From Lentzea aerocolonigenes (GTDB lineage: Bacteria > Actinomycetota > Actinomycetes > Mycobacteriales > Pseudonocardiaceae): a stretch of 64,000 nucleotides of DNA. The translations under genes were made by a program, and so were the position numbers. A model generated the notes under the pieces. The model did no database searches. It was not told the DNA's origin and saw only the letters and a program-made list of their open reading frames with translations. The stretch's first letter is position 1. Each line of letters starts with the position of its first letter. Shown here piece by piece: positions 25,978 through 34,969 of this stretch. The DNA is taken from NCBI RefSeq assembly GCF_000974445.1, contig NZ_BBOJ01000011.1, positions 186,001 to 250,000 on the forward strand, in the 5' to 3' direction.

Positions 25978-27026
25978 ACATCGAGAACCTGATCAAGGAC
26001 ACCTTCGTGGCGCGTGAGCACGACGCGCCCGACAGCGACGCGGTGCTCGCCGCGGCACGACGGCGCATCGACAGCAGGCGCTCCGGGCTGAGCCGCCCGT
26101 TCGCGGTCGCCGCCGGAGCCACCGTGCTGACCCTCGGAGCGGTCACCGCCGTGGTGCTGAACCGGGCGGGTCCCGCGGAGCACGCCCAGATCGCCGCCCC
26201 CGCCAACGGGTCTCAGAGCAGCCAGGCCCCGACCACCACCGCACCGGCCGCGGCGGGCCTGAAGATGCCCTACTCGCTTGGCTGGCTCCCACCGGGCTCG
26301 GTCGCCTACCGCGTGCACCGGGTCAACGTCGGGTTCAGCGCGGACAAGCCGGACGTGCCGCTGTACGGCGGTGAGTACATGCTGACCGTCACGGCCAACA
26401 ACCAGGTCCTGGAGGTCGACGTCCAGCAGATGCGGATGGTGTCGGCGGACCGGGCGACGTTCAAGTCGGGCCCTGGCCAGTCCGTGACGATCAACGGGCA
26501 GCCCGGGGTCGAGAGCTCGGTGTCCACCGGGCCAGGTGGCTACGAGCTGTACGTGGCACACCCCGACGGCGGTTCGATGTACGTGAACGTGAACGCCGCG
26601 CCCGGCAGCACAGCGCCCGCACAGCAACTGGTCGAGGCCGGCCGGCGGATCGCGGAGAACGTCCAGTTCCCCGGCACGACGACCGTCACCCCGAGGTACG
26701 GCCTGCGCGAGCTGCCCAACGGGCTGCGGATCTGCGCCTTCGACGTCGAACAGGGCCCGTCCGACCCGAAGATGATGACGAGCTACCGGCTGGGCACGTG
26801 CACCGTGCAGCCGACGATCTTCGTCAACAGCGGTGTCGGCGCCAACGTCCCGACCGGCGCACCGGGACAACCCGTGCAGGGCCACGAGACGCGCTACGTC
26901 GACGAGAACGGCTACCACCAGCTGTGGGTCCTCGACGCGGTCGACGGAGTCCCGATCATCATCGCCGGCCGGGTGCCGCAGGCCGAGCTGTACGACATCG
27001 CCAACCGGCTGGTCCTGTCGCAGTAA
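25974..27026 (+). CDS. single-pass membrane protein coupled to the sigma factor (possible anti-sigma factor)
   Basis: This 350-aa protein has a short cytoplasmic N-terminus (about 1-40, with VAREHDAPDSDAVLAAARRR), a transmembrane helix (about 42-63, FAVAAGATVLTLGAVTAVVL), a Ser/Thr/Pro-rich linker and an extracytoplasmic domain. ATG 25974 overlaps the sigma stop (ATGA), showing translational coupling. There is no zinc HxxxCxxC motif, so it is not a ZAS anti-sigma; the N-terminal segment is the candidate sigma-binding part. Function as anti-sigma is inferred from position and topology. Confidence 0.7.
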   Translation: MNIENLIKDTFVAREHDAPDSDAVLAAARRRIDSRRSGLSRPFAVAAGATVLTLGAVTAVVLNRAGPAEHAQIAAPANGSQSSQAPTTTAPAAAGLKMPYSLGWLPPGSVAYRVHRVNVGFSADKPDVPLYGGEYMLTVTANNQVLEVDVQQMRMVSADRATFKSGPGQSVTINGQPGVESSVSTGPGGYELYVAHPDGGSMYVNVNAAPGSTAPAQQLVEAGRRIAENVQFPGTTTVTPRYGLRELPNGLRICAFDVEQGPSDPKMMTSYRLGTCTVQPTIFVNSGVGANVPTGAPGQPVQGHETRYVDENGYHQLWVLDAVDGVPIIIAGRVPQAELYDIANRLVLSQ

Positions 27027-27096
27027 CAGGGGACAACCAGAACCTGTTGCCGTTCACCACTGGGGGTACAGGTTCCGGGGTGTAGCTGCGGCGCTA

Positions 27097-27132
27097 CCGG
27101 CGCTGCCCGGGGTTCACCCCGGGCAGCGCCGG
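27097..27132 (+). terminator. strong GC hairpin after the sigma operon
   Basis: A perfect 16-bp stem, 27097-27112 with 27117-27132, and a TTCA loop, 70 bp after the stop at 27026. Confidence 0.85.
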
Positions 27133-27468
27133 TGCCGAGCACGCAAAAGGCCAGGGCAGCCGGTGCGACCACCGTCGTGAAGCTGTCCGCGATCGGCACC
27201 GGCGAGACGATGGGCGACAACCAGACGGTCGGCGCCGAAACGCGGACGCAACGCCGTCCTGCCGCAGAAACACCCCCTGATCCCGGGGCGTCCGGCCACC
27301 GCCTTCACCAAGCACAAATCCAGGCGCACCGGTTCACCCGGCTGAACAGGGCGGGCGAGGGCCGATCGTCAGGTAATCGCAAGGCGGCAGGAAACCCACC
27401 AAGCCGCCGTCATCGGGTTGGGTACATCTTCACCGCCGCTGCCCAGCGTACGAGCCGGAAGGTGTCCA
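27133..27468. other. intergenic region without a supported gene
   Basis: Open frames here lack coding-type third-position bias and ribosome sites. Nothing is identified apart from GGAAGG at 27457-27462 for the next gene. Confidence 0.5.
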
Positions 27469-28077
27469 ATGATCCACGCGATTGTCGCCGCGGCCATGGC
27501 GATGTCCACCGTCGTCCTCCCCCAGGCCGACGTCCCGCCACCCGGCGCGGTCACCATCGACACGATCAACGGAAGCGGCTGCCCCAGGGGCACGACCACG
27601 GTGTCGGTGTCCCCGGACAACTCCGCGTTCCACGTGGTCTTCAGCAGCTACGCGGCCAAGGTCGGCCCCGGTGCCACGCCGACGGACTTCCGGAAGAACT
27701 GCCAGCTGAGTGTCAGGGTGAACGCGCCGGAGGGCTTCGTCTACGGCATTTCGAAGGTCGACTACGCCGGCTACCTGCACCTCGAACGCGGTGCCACCAG
27801 TTCCCTGAGGTCCACCTACTACTTCCAGGGCATGGCGGACACGGGCTACCGCAGTCACAGCTGGCAGGGCCCGGTGGCTGACGAGTGGCAGGCCACGGAC
27901 GTGGGCTCGCCGATCATCTACCCGCCGTGTGGCGTGAACAGAAACCTCAACATCAACACCGAGCTGCGGGTCAACGTGGGCACGTCGGATCCGAAGAAGG
28001 CCAGCTTCATGGCGATGGACTCGCTCGACGGCCACGCCAAGACGGACTACTACTTCTCCTGGAAGCGTTGCCCGTAA
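27469..28077 (+). CDS. secreted DUF4360-type protein
   Basis: This 202-aa protein begins MIHAIVAAAMAMSTVVLPQA, a short signal peptide. The mature domain shows INGSGCPRGTTTVSVSPDN, FSSYAAKVGPGATPTDFRKN, YLHLERGATSSLRSTYYF and a C-terminal HAKTDYYFSWKRCP, the pattern of DUF4360 proteins, which are small exported proteins of unknown role in fungi and actinomycetes. Start ATG 27469 follows GGAAGG by 6 bp. It is monocistronic, ending at a strong hairpin. Confidence 0.8.
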   Translation: MIHAIVAAAMAMSTVVLPQADVPPPGAVTIDTINGSGCPRGTTTVSVSPDNSAFHVVFSSYAAKVGPGATPTDFRKNCQLSVRVNAPEGFVYGISKVDYAGYLHLERGATSSLRSTYYFQGMADTGYRSHSWQGPVADEWQATDVGSPIIYPPCGVNRNLNINTELRVNVGTSDPKKASFMAMDSLDGHAKTDYYFSWKRCP

Positions 28078-28092
28078 GCGGAAAACTCTGGT

Positions 28093-28129
28093 CGCAGGGC
28101 TCGGAGCCGTGGTGGCTCCGAGCCCTGCG
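28093..28129 (+). terminator. strong hairpin after the DUF4360 gene
   Basis: A perfect 16-bp stem, 28093-28108 with 28114-28129, loop GTGGT, starting 16 bp after the stop codon. Confidence 0.85.
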
Positions 28130-28255
28130 CCGAGGTGGGAGCCCGTCGAGTCGCCCCTGGTCAGACGGTCTCAGCGGGCCGTGGCACCTGTCGATCAGGC
28201 GCCCTGCACCGGGGACGTTGACAGTGCCACGGACACCGGCTGACACAATGGACGA

Positions 28256-29113
28256 ATGGCACTGGGTTACCTCCTCGCCGTGCTGGCGACCCTGGCGTCG
28301 GGCAGTGGATCGATCCTGGAGTCCATGGGTGTCCGGCGTGCGGGCGCGTACGGCGGAAGGTCTCTCGATCTCATCGCTCTGCGCCGGCAGTGGTTGTACT
28401 TCCTCGGGCTCGGTGTGGATCTGCTGGGATTCGCTTTGGCGGCTGCCGCGTTGCACCGGTTGCCGTTGTTCCTCGTCCAGTCGATGCTCGCGTTCAGCGT
28501 CGGCGTGACCGCCGCGATCAGCGCGTTCATGGGCCACCGCCTCCGTGCACCGGGATGGGGTGCGCTGGTGGTCGGCGCGGCCGGTCTGGTCCTGCTGGGC
28601 GTGTCCGCGGAGCCGGGGCCCGCGCAGGCACTGCCACCGCAGTGGCGGTGGATCCTCGTGGGCATGGTGGTTCCGGTGGGGGCGATCGCCGTCTACGCCA
28701 GGCGCCACCACCACGTCTGGGCGACCGTGGCACTGGCGTTCGGTGCCGGTGTCGCCTACAGCGTCGTCGGCATCTCGGCGCGGACGTTCGAACTGCCGGA
28801 CGCCCTGTGGCGAGTCGTCCTGGAACCAGCGGTCTGGGCCATGGTCCTCAACGGACTCGCCGCCGCGGTGCTGTTCGCGATGGCGTTGCAGAAGGGCGGC
28901 CCGACCGGGGTCACCGCGATCATGTTCACCACCAACACGACGCTGTCGTCGTTCGTCGGACTGGTCTACCTCGACGACCACGTCCGCGACGGTTTCGTGA
29001 ACGCCGCGACCGTCGGGTTCGTGCTGGCGATCACCGGGGCGATCGCGGTCGCCCACTACTCGGCCGACTCGCGGCACGAGGATCTCGCGACGCCGGCCAG
29101 CGTACGGGCGTGA
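28256..29113 (+). CDS. EamA/NIPA-like DMT-superfamily membrane transporter
   Basis: This 285-aa protein has about nine or ten hydrophobic helices and no other domain. It starts MALGYLLAVLATLASGSGSI and shows the first-helix pattern of the DMT superfamily and the paired internal repeat (for example GWGALVVGAAGLVLLGVSAE and AATVGFVLAITGAIAVA). Similar actinobacterial proteins are annotated as DMT or magnesium-transporter NIPA-like. Substrate is unknown. A TTGACA at 28218-28223 may be its -35; no Shine-Dalgarno is visible before ATG 28256, so the transcript may have a very short leader. Confidence 0.7.
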   Translation: MALGYLLAVLATLASGSGSILESMGVRRAGAYGGRSLDLIALRRQWLYFLGLGVDLLGFALAAAALHRLPLFLVQSMLAFSVGVTAAISAFMGHRLRAPGWGALVVGAAGLVLLGVSAEPGPAQALPPQWRWILVGMVVPVGAIAVYARRHHHVWATVALAFGAGVAYSVVGISARTFELPDALWRVVLEPAVWAMVLNGLAAAVLFAMALQKGGPTGVTAIMFTTNTTLSSFVGLVYLDDHVRDGFVNAATVGFVLAITGAIAVAHYSADSRHEDLATPASVRA

Positions 29114-29431
29114 ACCCGCCCGTTCGACTCCGGCGGCGTCGAACGGATCGAATCGGCTGGTGATGGCCGCAAGGCCAGGCGAACGACACTCCATTGTGGA
29201 TGCGGGCTGCGGGTCCGACATCCGGATCACGGACATCTGCGGGCAGCCCCTCGTCGACACCGGTGTCGCCATCCGCGACCGCCTCGACCAACCAGGCAAT
29301 GCGCAGTTCGCCGAGCGTTGACCCGCACGACGTGCATTCGACGATCGACGTCGAACGGCGCCCTCGGGAGCGACCCGCGAATCCGGCGGCCCTTCTCCCG
29401 GGCATCGGATCGAGCGGTAGATTTCCTGCCC
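29114..29431. other. intergenic region with a weak inverted repeat
   Basis: CGTTCGAC (29121-29128) and GTCGAACG (29138-29145) could be a weak terminator for the transporter gene. Further on no gene is supported. TAGATT at 29420-29425 lies 6 bp before the next ATG and may be the -10 of a leaderless transcript. Confidence 0.4.
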
Positions 29432-29869
29432 ATGCCTGAGGTTGTGCTGCGTGACGGGCTCGATCCGAACGAGCCGGACAGGGTGGTCCTCGCCGTCGTC
29501 ATCGATCCCGAGGGCTCGCCTGGTGAGCGGGCCGTCGCGAAGATCGGCGAATTCTGTTACGTGGACGAAGAAGACGAGGTCGCCTACATCCTGCGGACGG
29601 ACGCCTGGGCGGAAAGTCAGCTGGAGAACGGTGACCTGACCGTCGACATCATGGTCTACGAGGCGATGCTCCGGCACTTCGACGACGTCGACCTGACCCT
29701 GTTCAAGGAACGCTCGCGCCACGACCCCGACGCGGTGCGGGTGCTGAGGGTGACCGGTACGACCACCCGCGACACCCTGCCCGGCGCGACCCTCGTGTAC
29801 CTGACTCCGCTCGACCGGCTCGACGAGGACGACTGGCCACTCGTGTTCGCGCCACCGCCCGAGGGCTGA
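29432..29869 (+). CDS. hypothetical protein
   Basis: This 145-aa acidic protein begins MPEVVLRDGLDPNEPDRVVL and contains GEFCYVDEEDEVAYILR. No signal peptide, membrane helix or known family. The start at ATG 29432 is preferred because upstream codons lose the coding base bias; no ribosome site is visible and a TAGATT hexamer lies just upstream, which fits leaderless expression. It stands alone between a transporter and a reductase gene. Confidence 0.6.
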   Translation: MPEVVLRDGLDPNEPDRVVLAVVIDPEGSPGERAVAKIGEFCYVDEEDEVAYILRTDAWAESQLENGDLTVDIMVYEAMLRHFDDVDLTLFKERSRHDPDAVRVLRVTGTTTRDTLPGATLVYLTPLDRLDEDDWPLVFAPPPEG

Positions 29870-29985
29870 CAGTCCTTTCAGGACGGTGGTCGGCATTCGG
29901 ACTGAAGGCCGCACTCCCTCGTTGTCGAATCCGGTGTCGCGCGATCGACGTGGGGGTGAGGGTGGCCGGAGGAAAGGAATCGAAG

Positions 29986-30576
29986 ATGACCAGGACACCA
30001 CTGCGGCTGTACATGTCCATGTCGGTCGACGGGTACATCGCCGGACCGGACGACCGGCCGGGCCAGGAGCTCGGCCGCGACGGAGGGCGGCTGTTCAACT
30101 GGCTCGACGACCGGATGTCCGAGGGCGTCAACGGGCAGGTGTACGCCGAGGCCCTGGCGACCGGTGCCCTGATCTCCGGACGGCGCACGTTCGAGCTTGC
30201 TGGTCGGTGGCAGGGCGACCACCACGACGGGGTGCCGATCCACGTGCTCACGCACCACGTCGACCCGGCCGACGAGCCGCCGGGCAGCGCGAAGTTCTAC
30301 ACCGACGTCAACGCGTGTGCCGCCGAGGCCCGTGAAGCTGCGGGAGGTCGGGCCGTGATGGTGCACGGCGCGGGTGCGGCGCAGGCGTTGCTGGCAGCGG
30401 GTCAGCTCGACGAACTCGAGCTGCACGTCGTTCCCGTGCTGCTGGGTGGTGGACGGCGGTTGTTCGAGCCGGCCGGCCACGGGCACGTCGAACTGGAACT
30501 CGTGCGCCGGCTCGAAGGCCGAGACGTCACGCATCTGCGCTACCGCGTGGTCCGTCGAGACGGGGAACAGTCATGA
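29986..30576 (+). CDS. dihydrofolate reductase-like (RibD C-terminal domain) protein
   Basis: This 196-aa protein has the features of the bacterial DHFR/RibD_C family: RLYMSMSVDGYIAGPDDRPG at the N-terminus, LISGRRTFELAGRW near 60 and VMVHGAGAAQALLAAGQLDE near 130, ending with LHVVPVLLGGGRRLF. Members are NADPH-dependent reductases, mostly of unknown substrate. ATG 29986 is preceded by GGAGGAAAGG. A GTG-started gene follows after 32 bp. Confidence 0.88.
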   Translation: MTRTPLRLYMSMSVDGYIAGPDDRPGQELGRDGGRLFNWLDDRMSEGVNGQVYAEALATGALISGRRTFELAGRWQGDHHDGVPIHVLTHHVDPADEPPGSAKFYTDVNACAAEAREAAGGRAVMVHGAGAAQALLAAGQLDELELHVVPVLLGGGRRLFEPAGHGHVELELVRRLEGRDVTHLRYRVVRRDGEQS

Positions 30577-30608
30577 AGATCGTCCGGCGACCCGGTTAGC
30601 CTCACGCG

Positions 30609-31925
30609 GTGGCTGATGCGTGGGGTGATTTCCGGGGCGCGGTGTTCGGGGATCCGTACCTGGTGTGGCACGAAGGCGCCGACGTCGGCGCGCTGATCGC
30701 CGAACACGAGCGCGAGCCGGAGCGCGCGGAACGGATGTTGCGGGCCGGGGTCGGCGAGCACGATCACGTCGCGGTCGAGTCGCTGGGTGCGCTGGCCCGC
30801 CTCGGCCGTGCGCCGTCGGACACGGCCGCGTTGCTGCGGTCCGCTCTTCCCCTGGCCGGCGGCGTGTTCCGGGTGCGCACCGCGCAGGTGTTGTGCGAGC
30901 TGACCGCCGACGACGAGTACGTGGCCGAGGTGGCCGCGGTGCTCGAAGGCTCGGGGCACTGGGGCGAACGGATCGACGCCGCCGTGGCGCTCCGGCTGCT
31001 GCCGATCACCCCGCGCTCGCTGGCCGCGTTGCACCGCGGGATGCTCGACGAGGAGTACCTGGTGCGCTACCACAGTGCGAACGGTCTGCTCGGGCTGGCC
31101 GGGCAGGGCGCCGACATCTCGGTCGACAGCCGGTTCGCGCAGGTCACGAGCAAGGACCCGGCGGCGTGGCGCGCCCTGGCCGACGAGCTGCTCGGCGCAT
31201 TCGCCACGCGGACCGCCGGGGTCTACGGCGACCGCGAGAGCTTCGCCGTCGAGCTGGGGCCTGCCGACCACGCAGCGCCCCATCACAGGTCCGCGTGGTT
31301 CTACCTCGCGGGCACCCGGCTATCTGGTGCGGACCGGCTGCACGTGCCGACGCTGCGCAACATCGGCGTGTACACCGACCAGCCACCCGACTACCCGAAC
31401 CTGCGCACCACACTGGAACACCTGGGGTTCGCCGATCTGCCAGAGCCGGTCACGCTCGACGAGAACGCGACCGCGACCACGCTGGACGCGGTGACCGCGG
31501 CGCTCGACTTCGACATCGACGTTTCGCGTTGGTGCGCAACGGATCTCCTGATCGGAGAGCGGTCACGCCTGGCGTTCGAGATCGGACCGGCAGACCCGGA
31601 CGGGTCACAACTGCGCACCTGCACGCTGTGGCTGGACGGCGCCATCGCCACACCGTTCGACAACACGGTGTACGTGCCGCAGTTCGCGCACTCGCTGCGG
31701 GTGAACGCCGCCGCCTGCCGAGCAGGGCAGTCGCCGGACTTCGCGCACTGGGGTCCCACCACCGACGACCTGGTGGCGGAGTTGCACCGGAACAACACGG
31801 TCCAGTACCGGCTGCGCACCCGGATCGACGGCGTCGGCGACCGCGAAGGCACTGTACGGCTGCGTGCCGACGAGATCGTCGCCGTCCTGGAGAAAGCTGC
31901 CGATGTGCTGACAACCGGGAAGTGA
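30609..31925 (+). CDS. hypothetical protein with HEAT-like N-terminal region
   Basis: This 438-aa protein has an alpha-helical N-terminal part (about 20-180) of repeating Leu/Ala-rich helices such as AVESLGALARLGRAPSDTAA and VRYHSANGLLGLAGQG, resembling HEAT or armadillo repeats. The C-terminal 250 residues (ATTLDAVTAALDFDIDVSRW and later) are not recognised. The start is GTG 30609 with no Shine-Dalgarno; TAGCCT at 30597-30602 lies 6 bp upstream, a typical -10 spacing for leaderless genes. The next gene is convergent, 10 bp away. Confidence 0.6.
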   Translation: MADAWGDFRGAVFGDPYLVWHEGADVGALIAEHEREPERAERMLRAGVGEHDHVAVESLGALARLGRAPSDTAALLRSALPLAGGVFRVRTAQVLCELTADDEYVAEVAAVLEGSGHWGERIDAAVALRLLPITPRSLAALHRGMLDEEYLVRYHSANGLLGLAGQGADISVDSRFAQVTSKDPAAWRALADELLGAFATRTAGVYGDRESFAVELGPADHAAPHHRSAWFYLAGTRLSGADRLHVPTLRNIGVYTDQPPDYPNLRTTLEHLGFADLPEPVTLDENATATTLDAVTAALDFDIDVSRWCATDLLIGERSRLAFEIGPADPDGSQLRTCTLWLDGAIATPFDNTVYVPQFAHSLRVNAAACRAGQSPDFAHWGPTTDDLVAELHRNNTVQYRLRTRIDGVGDREGTVRLRADEIVAVLEKAADVLTTGK

Positions 31926-31935
31926 GCGACGGTCC

Positions 31936-34236
31936 CTACCGACCTGGCTGCGCGGCGAGAGTGGCGTCGAGCGCGTCGATGAACACCGGCACTTCCCGGT
32001 CGGTGAAGGCGAGCGGTGGCCGGATCTTCAGCACGTTGCCGGCCCTCCCGGTCGTTCCGACGAGCACGCCGCGGTCGCGCAGGCCGTCGCGGACGGTGAC
32101 CGCTGTCGCGCGGTCGGGCCGGGTGCCGCCGGGATGCACGATCTCGACGCCGGCCGCGAGTCCGACTCCCCGGACGTCGCCGATCGCCGGGTGGCGGCCT
32201 GCCAGTTCCCGCAACGCGGCGCGCAGGGTCTCGCCGGTGTGGCGGACCCGGTCGAGCACGCGTTCGTCGTCGATGACGTCGAGCACCGCCAGGGCTGCGG
32301 CTGCTGCGACCGGGTTGCCGCCGAAGGTGCTGAAGATGAGGGTCTGGCCGACGGTGGCCCGCACGATGTCGCTGCGGGTGATCACGGCCGCGACCGGATG
32401 CCCGTTGCCCATCGGTTTGCCGAGCGTGACGAAGTCCGGTTCGATCCCGAAGCGGGAGAACGCCCACAGCGTCTCGCCCGTGCGCCCGTGGCCGGACTGC
32501 ACCTCGTCGGCGATCCACAGCGCACCGGCCGCCTTCGCCCGGCGGTGCAGCGCGCGGACGTACGCCGGGTCGAGATCGGCCACGCCGTCACTGGTGAGCA
32601 GAGGGTCCAGGTAGACGGCTGCCGGCTCGTGCCCTCGTGCCCCCAGCCGTTCCAGAGCCGCCTCGAACGACTCCTCGCCGAGCGCCGTGCCGCGGTACGG
32701 GTCGGGCGGCGTCCAGGTCTCCACGTGGTCGGGGCCGCGCCCGTCGAGCCACACCTCGGGGGAGACGGCGGCCACTGCCTCGGTGAGGCCGTGGTACGCG
32801 AAGTCGGTGCACAGCGCCCCGTCACGGCCGGTCGCGGCGCGAGCGAGGCGCCAGGCGAGGTCGTTGGCCTCCGACCCCGAGTTCACCAGCAGCACGGTGT
32901 CCAGGCCGGGCGGGCACGACGCGACCAGTCGCTCGGCCAGTTCGACGGCGGGCTCGGACAGGTAACGGGTGTGGGTGTTGATCCGGCGCACCTGCCGGGA
33001 GATCGCGGCCGTCACCCGCGGATGGGCGTGGCCAACGCACGGCACGTTGTTGTAGCAGTCCAGGTAGCGCCGACCGGCGATGTCGGTGATCCACACCCCC
33101 TGCGCCGACGCGACGTGCAACGGCTCGCGGTACGACAGCGGCTCGGCGGCCGGGCCGAAGACGGCATCACGCCGCCGCGCCAACCCGGCGGTGGGAGCCT
33201 CGACCCGGCGCCCTCCCAACCGGCGGCGGGCCTCGTCCCAGCCGACCGCCTCCAGGCTCGCGATCGTCGCCGCGGCGGGATCGTTGTAGCGCCTCGCGAA
33301 GACCGGGTCCTCGAGCCCCTGCGCCACCCGCCACTCGCTGATCACGATGTTCAGCGCCGCCCTGGCCGCCCAGACCTCCGCGATCAGGTCGACCTCCTCC
33401 GGCTCCAGCGGGGTCACCTGCTCGTAGCCGTCGAGCACGAGCCTGGCGGCGCGGAACATCTCCGCGCCGGACCGTCCGGACACCAGGGACTCCAGCAGCG
33501 ACGCCAGATCGGTGAGCAGCGTGGCGTGGCTCATGTCGCCGAAGTCCACGATCCCGGTGACCGTGCCGTCGGCGGCGGTCAGCGCGTTGTCCACGGTGAA
33601 GTCGCAGTGCACGACCTGAGCACGCAGTCGCGGCCACGCCGGGGCGACGACCTCCTCGAACCGGTCGATGACCCGCTCCACGGTGGCCCGCCGGTCGGCG
33701 TCCGGGATGTGCCCGAGCAGCTCCCGCGTGCGGGCGGTGTGCTGGACGTCCCAGAGCATGGTGCGGTGCGCCTTCGGGTGTGTGAACCCGCGCAGGGCCC
33801 GGCCCAGCCGGGCCGACGTGCTGCCCCAGGCGCGCAACGCGCGGTCGTCGAGTGTCGTCGCGCTGACCCGTCCCTGGCCAGGAAGGACGTCGTACGCGCG
33901 CACCCAGCACACGTTCTCGCCGTCGCTCCACGCGGCACGGCAGGTGTCGGGGGCTCCCGGAACCGCCCACGGCAGCGCCACTCCGAGCGCAGGGTCCATC
34001 CGGTGCACGTGCAGCGCCGCGGCGGCCTCCATGTCGAGTACTTCGGGATCCTCCGCGGGGTTCGACACCTTGAGCACGCTCACCGGGCTCCCGGCGGACA
34101 GCACGAGGAACGCCTGGTCCCGCTCGCTGCCGAGATCCCGCGCGTCGTCCGCGGCGACCCCGAACAGCTCGCCGAGCAGCGCGGCGGCGTCACTCGGCGA
34201 CAACCGCGGCCGGCTCGCTTGCAGGATTTTCTCCAT
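31936..34236 (-). CDS. fused aminoglycoside-phosphotransferase-like kinase and class III aminotransferase-fold enzyme
   Basis: This 766-aa two-domain protein has an APH/choline-kinase-like half (1-330) with catalytic VVHCDFTVDNAL near 208 and the metal motif GIVDFGDMSHA. The second half (345-766) is a class III PLP enzyme: VNSGSEANDLAWRLARAA, IADEVQSGHGRTG and the PLP lysine in VTLGKPMGNG near 606. Fusions of this type correspond to hydroxylysine- or ethanolamine-type kinase joined to phospho-lyase: the amino alcohol is phosphorylated, then phosphate and ammonia are removed. A plain aminotransferase is also possible. It sits near TetR, SDR, permease and amidase genes, fitting amine catabolism. 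Confidence 0.85.
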   Translation of the reverse strand: MEKILQASRPRLSPSDAAALLGELFGVAADDARDLGSERDQAFLVLSAGSPVSVLKVSNPAEDPEVLDMEAAAALHVHRMDPALGVALPWAVPGAPDTCRAAWSDGENVCWVRAYDVLPGQGRVSATTLDDRALRAWGSTSARLGRALRGFTHPKAHRTMLWDVQHTARTRELLGHIPDADRRATVERVIDRFEEVVAPAWPRLRAQVVHCDFTVDNALTAADGTVTGIVDFGDMSHATLLTDLASLLESLVSGRSGAEMFRAARLVLDGYEQVTPLEPEEVDLIAEVWAARAALNIVISEWRVAQGLEDPVFARRYNDPAAATIASLEAVGWDEARRRLGGRRVEAPTAGLARRRDAVFGPAAEPLSYREPLHVASAQGVWITDIAGRRYLDCYNNVPCVGHAHPRVTAAISRQVRRINTHTRYLSEPAVELAERLVASCPPGLDTVLLVNSGSEANDLAWRLARAATGRDGALCTDFAYHGLTEAVAAVSPEVWLDGRGPDHVETWTPPDPYRGTALGEESFEAALERLGARGHEPAAVYLDPLLTSDGVADLDPAYVRALHRRAKAAGALWIADEVQSGHGRTGETLWAFSRFGIEPDFVTLGKPMGNGHPVAAVITRSDIVRATVGQTLIFSTFGGNPVAAAAALAVLDVIDDERVLDRVRHTGETLRAALRELAGRHPAIGDVRGVGLAAGVEIVHPGGTRPDRATAVTVRDGLRDRGVLVGTTGRAGNVLKIRPPLAFTDREVPVFIDALDATLAAQPGR

Positions 34237-34258
34237 CAGAACCTCGAATCCGAGTCGG

Positions 34259-34900
34259 CTAGTCCTCGTTCTGGGACCAGAGTTGCCCCAAGCCTTGGAA
34301 AAGTCTTTCCATCACCGCGCGAATGGCGCGTTCGTCCGCGGGCCCCAGCGGAGCGATCAGGTTGTCCACCTCGAGGCCCGAGATCACGGAGAGGATCAGT
34401 TTCGCGTCGGTTTTCGGGATCGACGAGGAAAACGCGGTGAGTCTTTCCTCCAGGTGCGCTGCCAGCGTCTGCAACCACGCGGTCGACGCTCGCTGCAGAT
34501 TCTCACGCCGCACCGACGCGTTCAGGAACTGGTACTCGGTGATCAGTTGTTCGCGGTATTCGGTCAGGCCCTCGATGACGAAGTCGGCCAGCCCGCGAGC
34601 AGCGTCGGCCCGCGTGAGCGTGCCCAGGCGTGCGATCGCGGTGACGATGCGCGTGGTCTCGCGTTGCGTGTGTCGCTGGAAGCCTGCTTCGATCAGCTCT
34701 TCCTTGTTGCTGAAGTAGTAGGTCACGGTTCCCAGCGGTACCGCCGCCTCGACCGCCACCGCTCTCATCGACACGGCCAGGATGCCGTCTCTGCCGATGA
34801 TGCGAAGCGCCGCGTCGATGATCTCGGTCTTGCGCTTGGCTCCCTTGCGGCTCGGAGGCATGCCCTTGACGTCATCGGGGAGATCTTCGGTACCCGTCAT
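34259..34900 (-). CDS. TetR/AcrR family transcriptional regulator
   Basis: This 213-aa protein has an N-terminal helix-turn-helix (about 22-70: IIDAALRIIGRDGILAVSMR, then VPLGTVTYYFSNKEELIEAG) and a C-terminal ligand domain with ERLFQGLGQLW. It is 22 bp upstream of the kinase/PLP fusion gene on the same strand and probably co-transcribed. Candidate operators are the TTCGTACRAA sites between the SDR and permease genes. The inducer would be the compound handled by this cluster. Confidence 0.9.
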   Translation of the reverse strand: MTGTEDLPDDVKGMPPSRKGAKRKTEIIDAALRIIGRDGILAVSMRAVAVEAAVPLGTVTYYFSNKEELIEAGFQRHTQRETTRIVTAIARLGTLTRADAARGLADFVIEGLTEYREQLITEYQFLNASVRRENLQRASTAWLQTLAAHLEERLTAFSSSIPKTDAKLILSVISGLEVDNLIAPLGPADERAIRAVMERLFQGLGQLWSQNED

Positions 34901-34969
34901 GCTGGTGCACTTTCCCTTACGGTGATCTTGGGCGCAAACAGCCGGGCTGTTCGGAATTCCGCGGATCTG

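Noticed and set aside
26912..27220. Small minus-strand gene with a hydrophobic N-terminus
   Set aside because: It overlaps the end of the sigma-partner gene and the terminator hairpin, with no ribosome site or coding bias.
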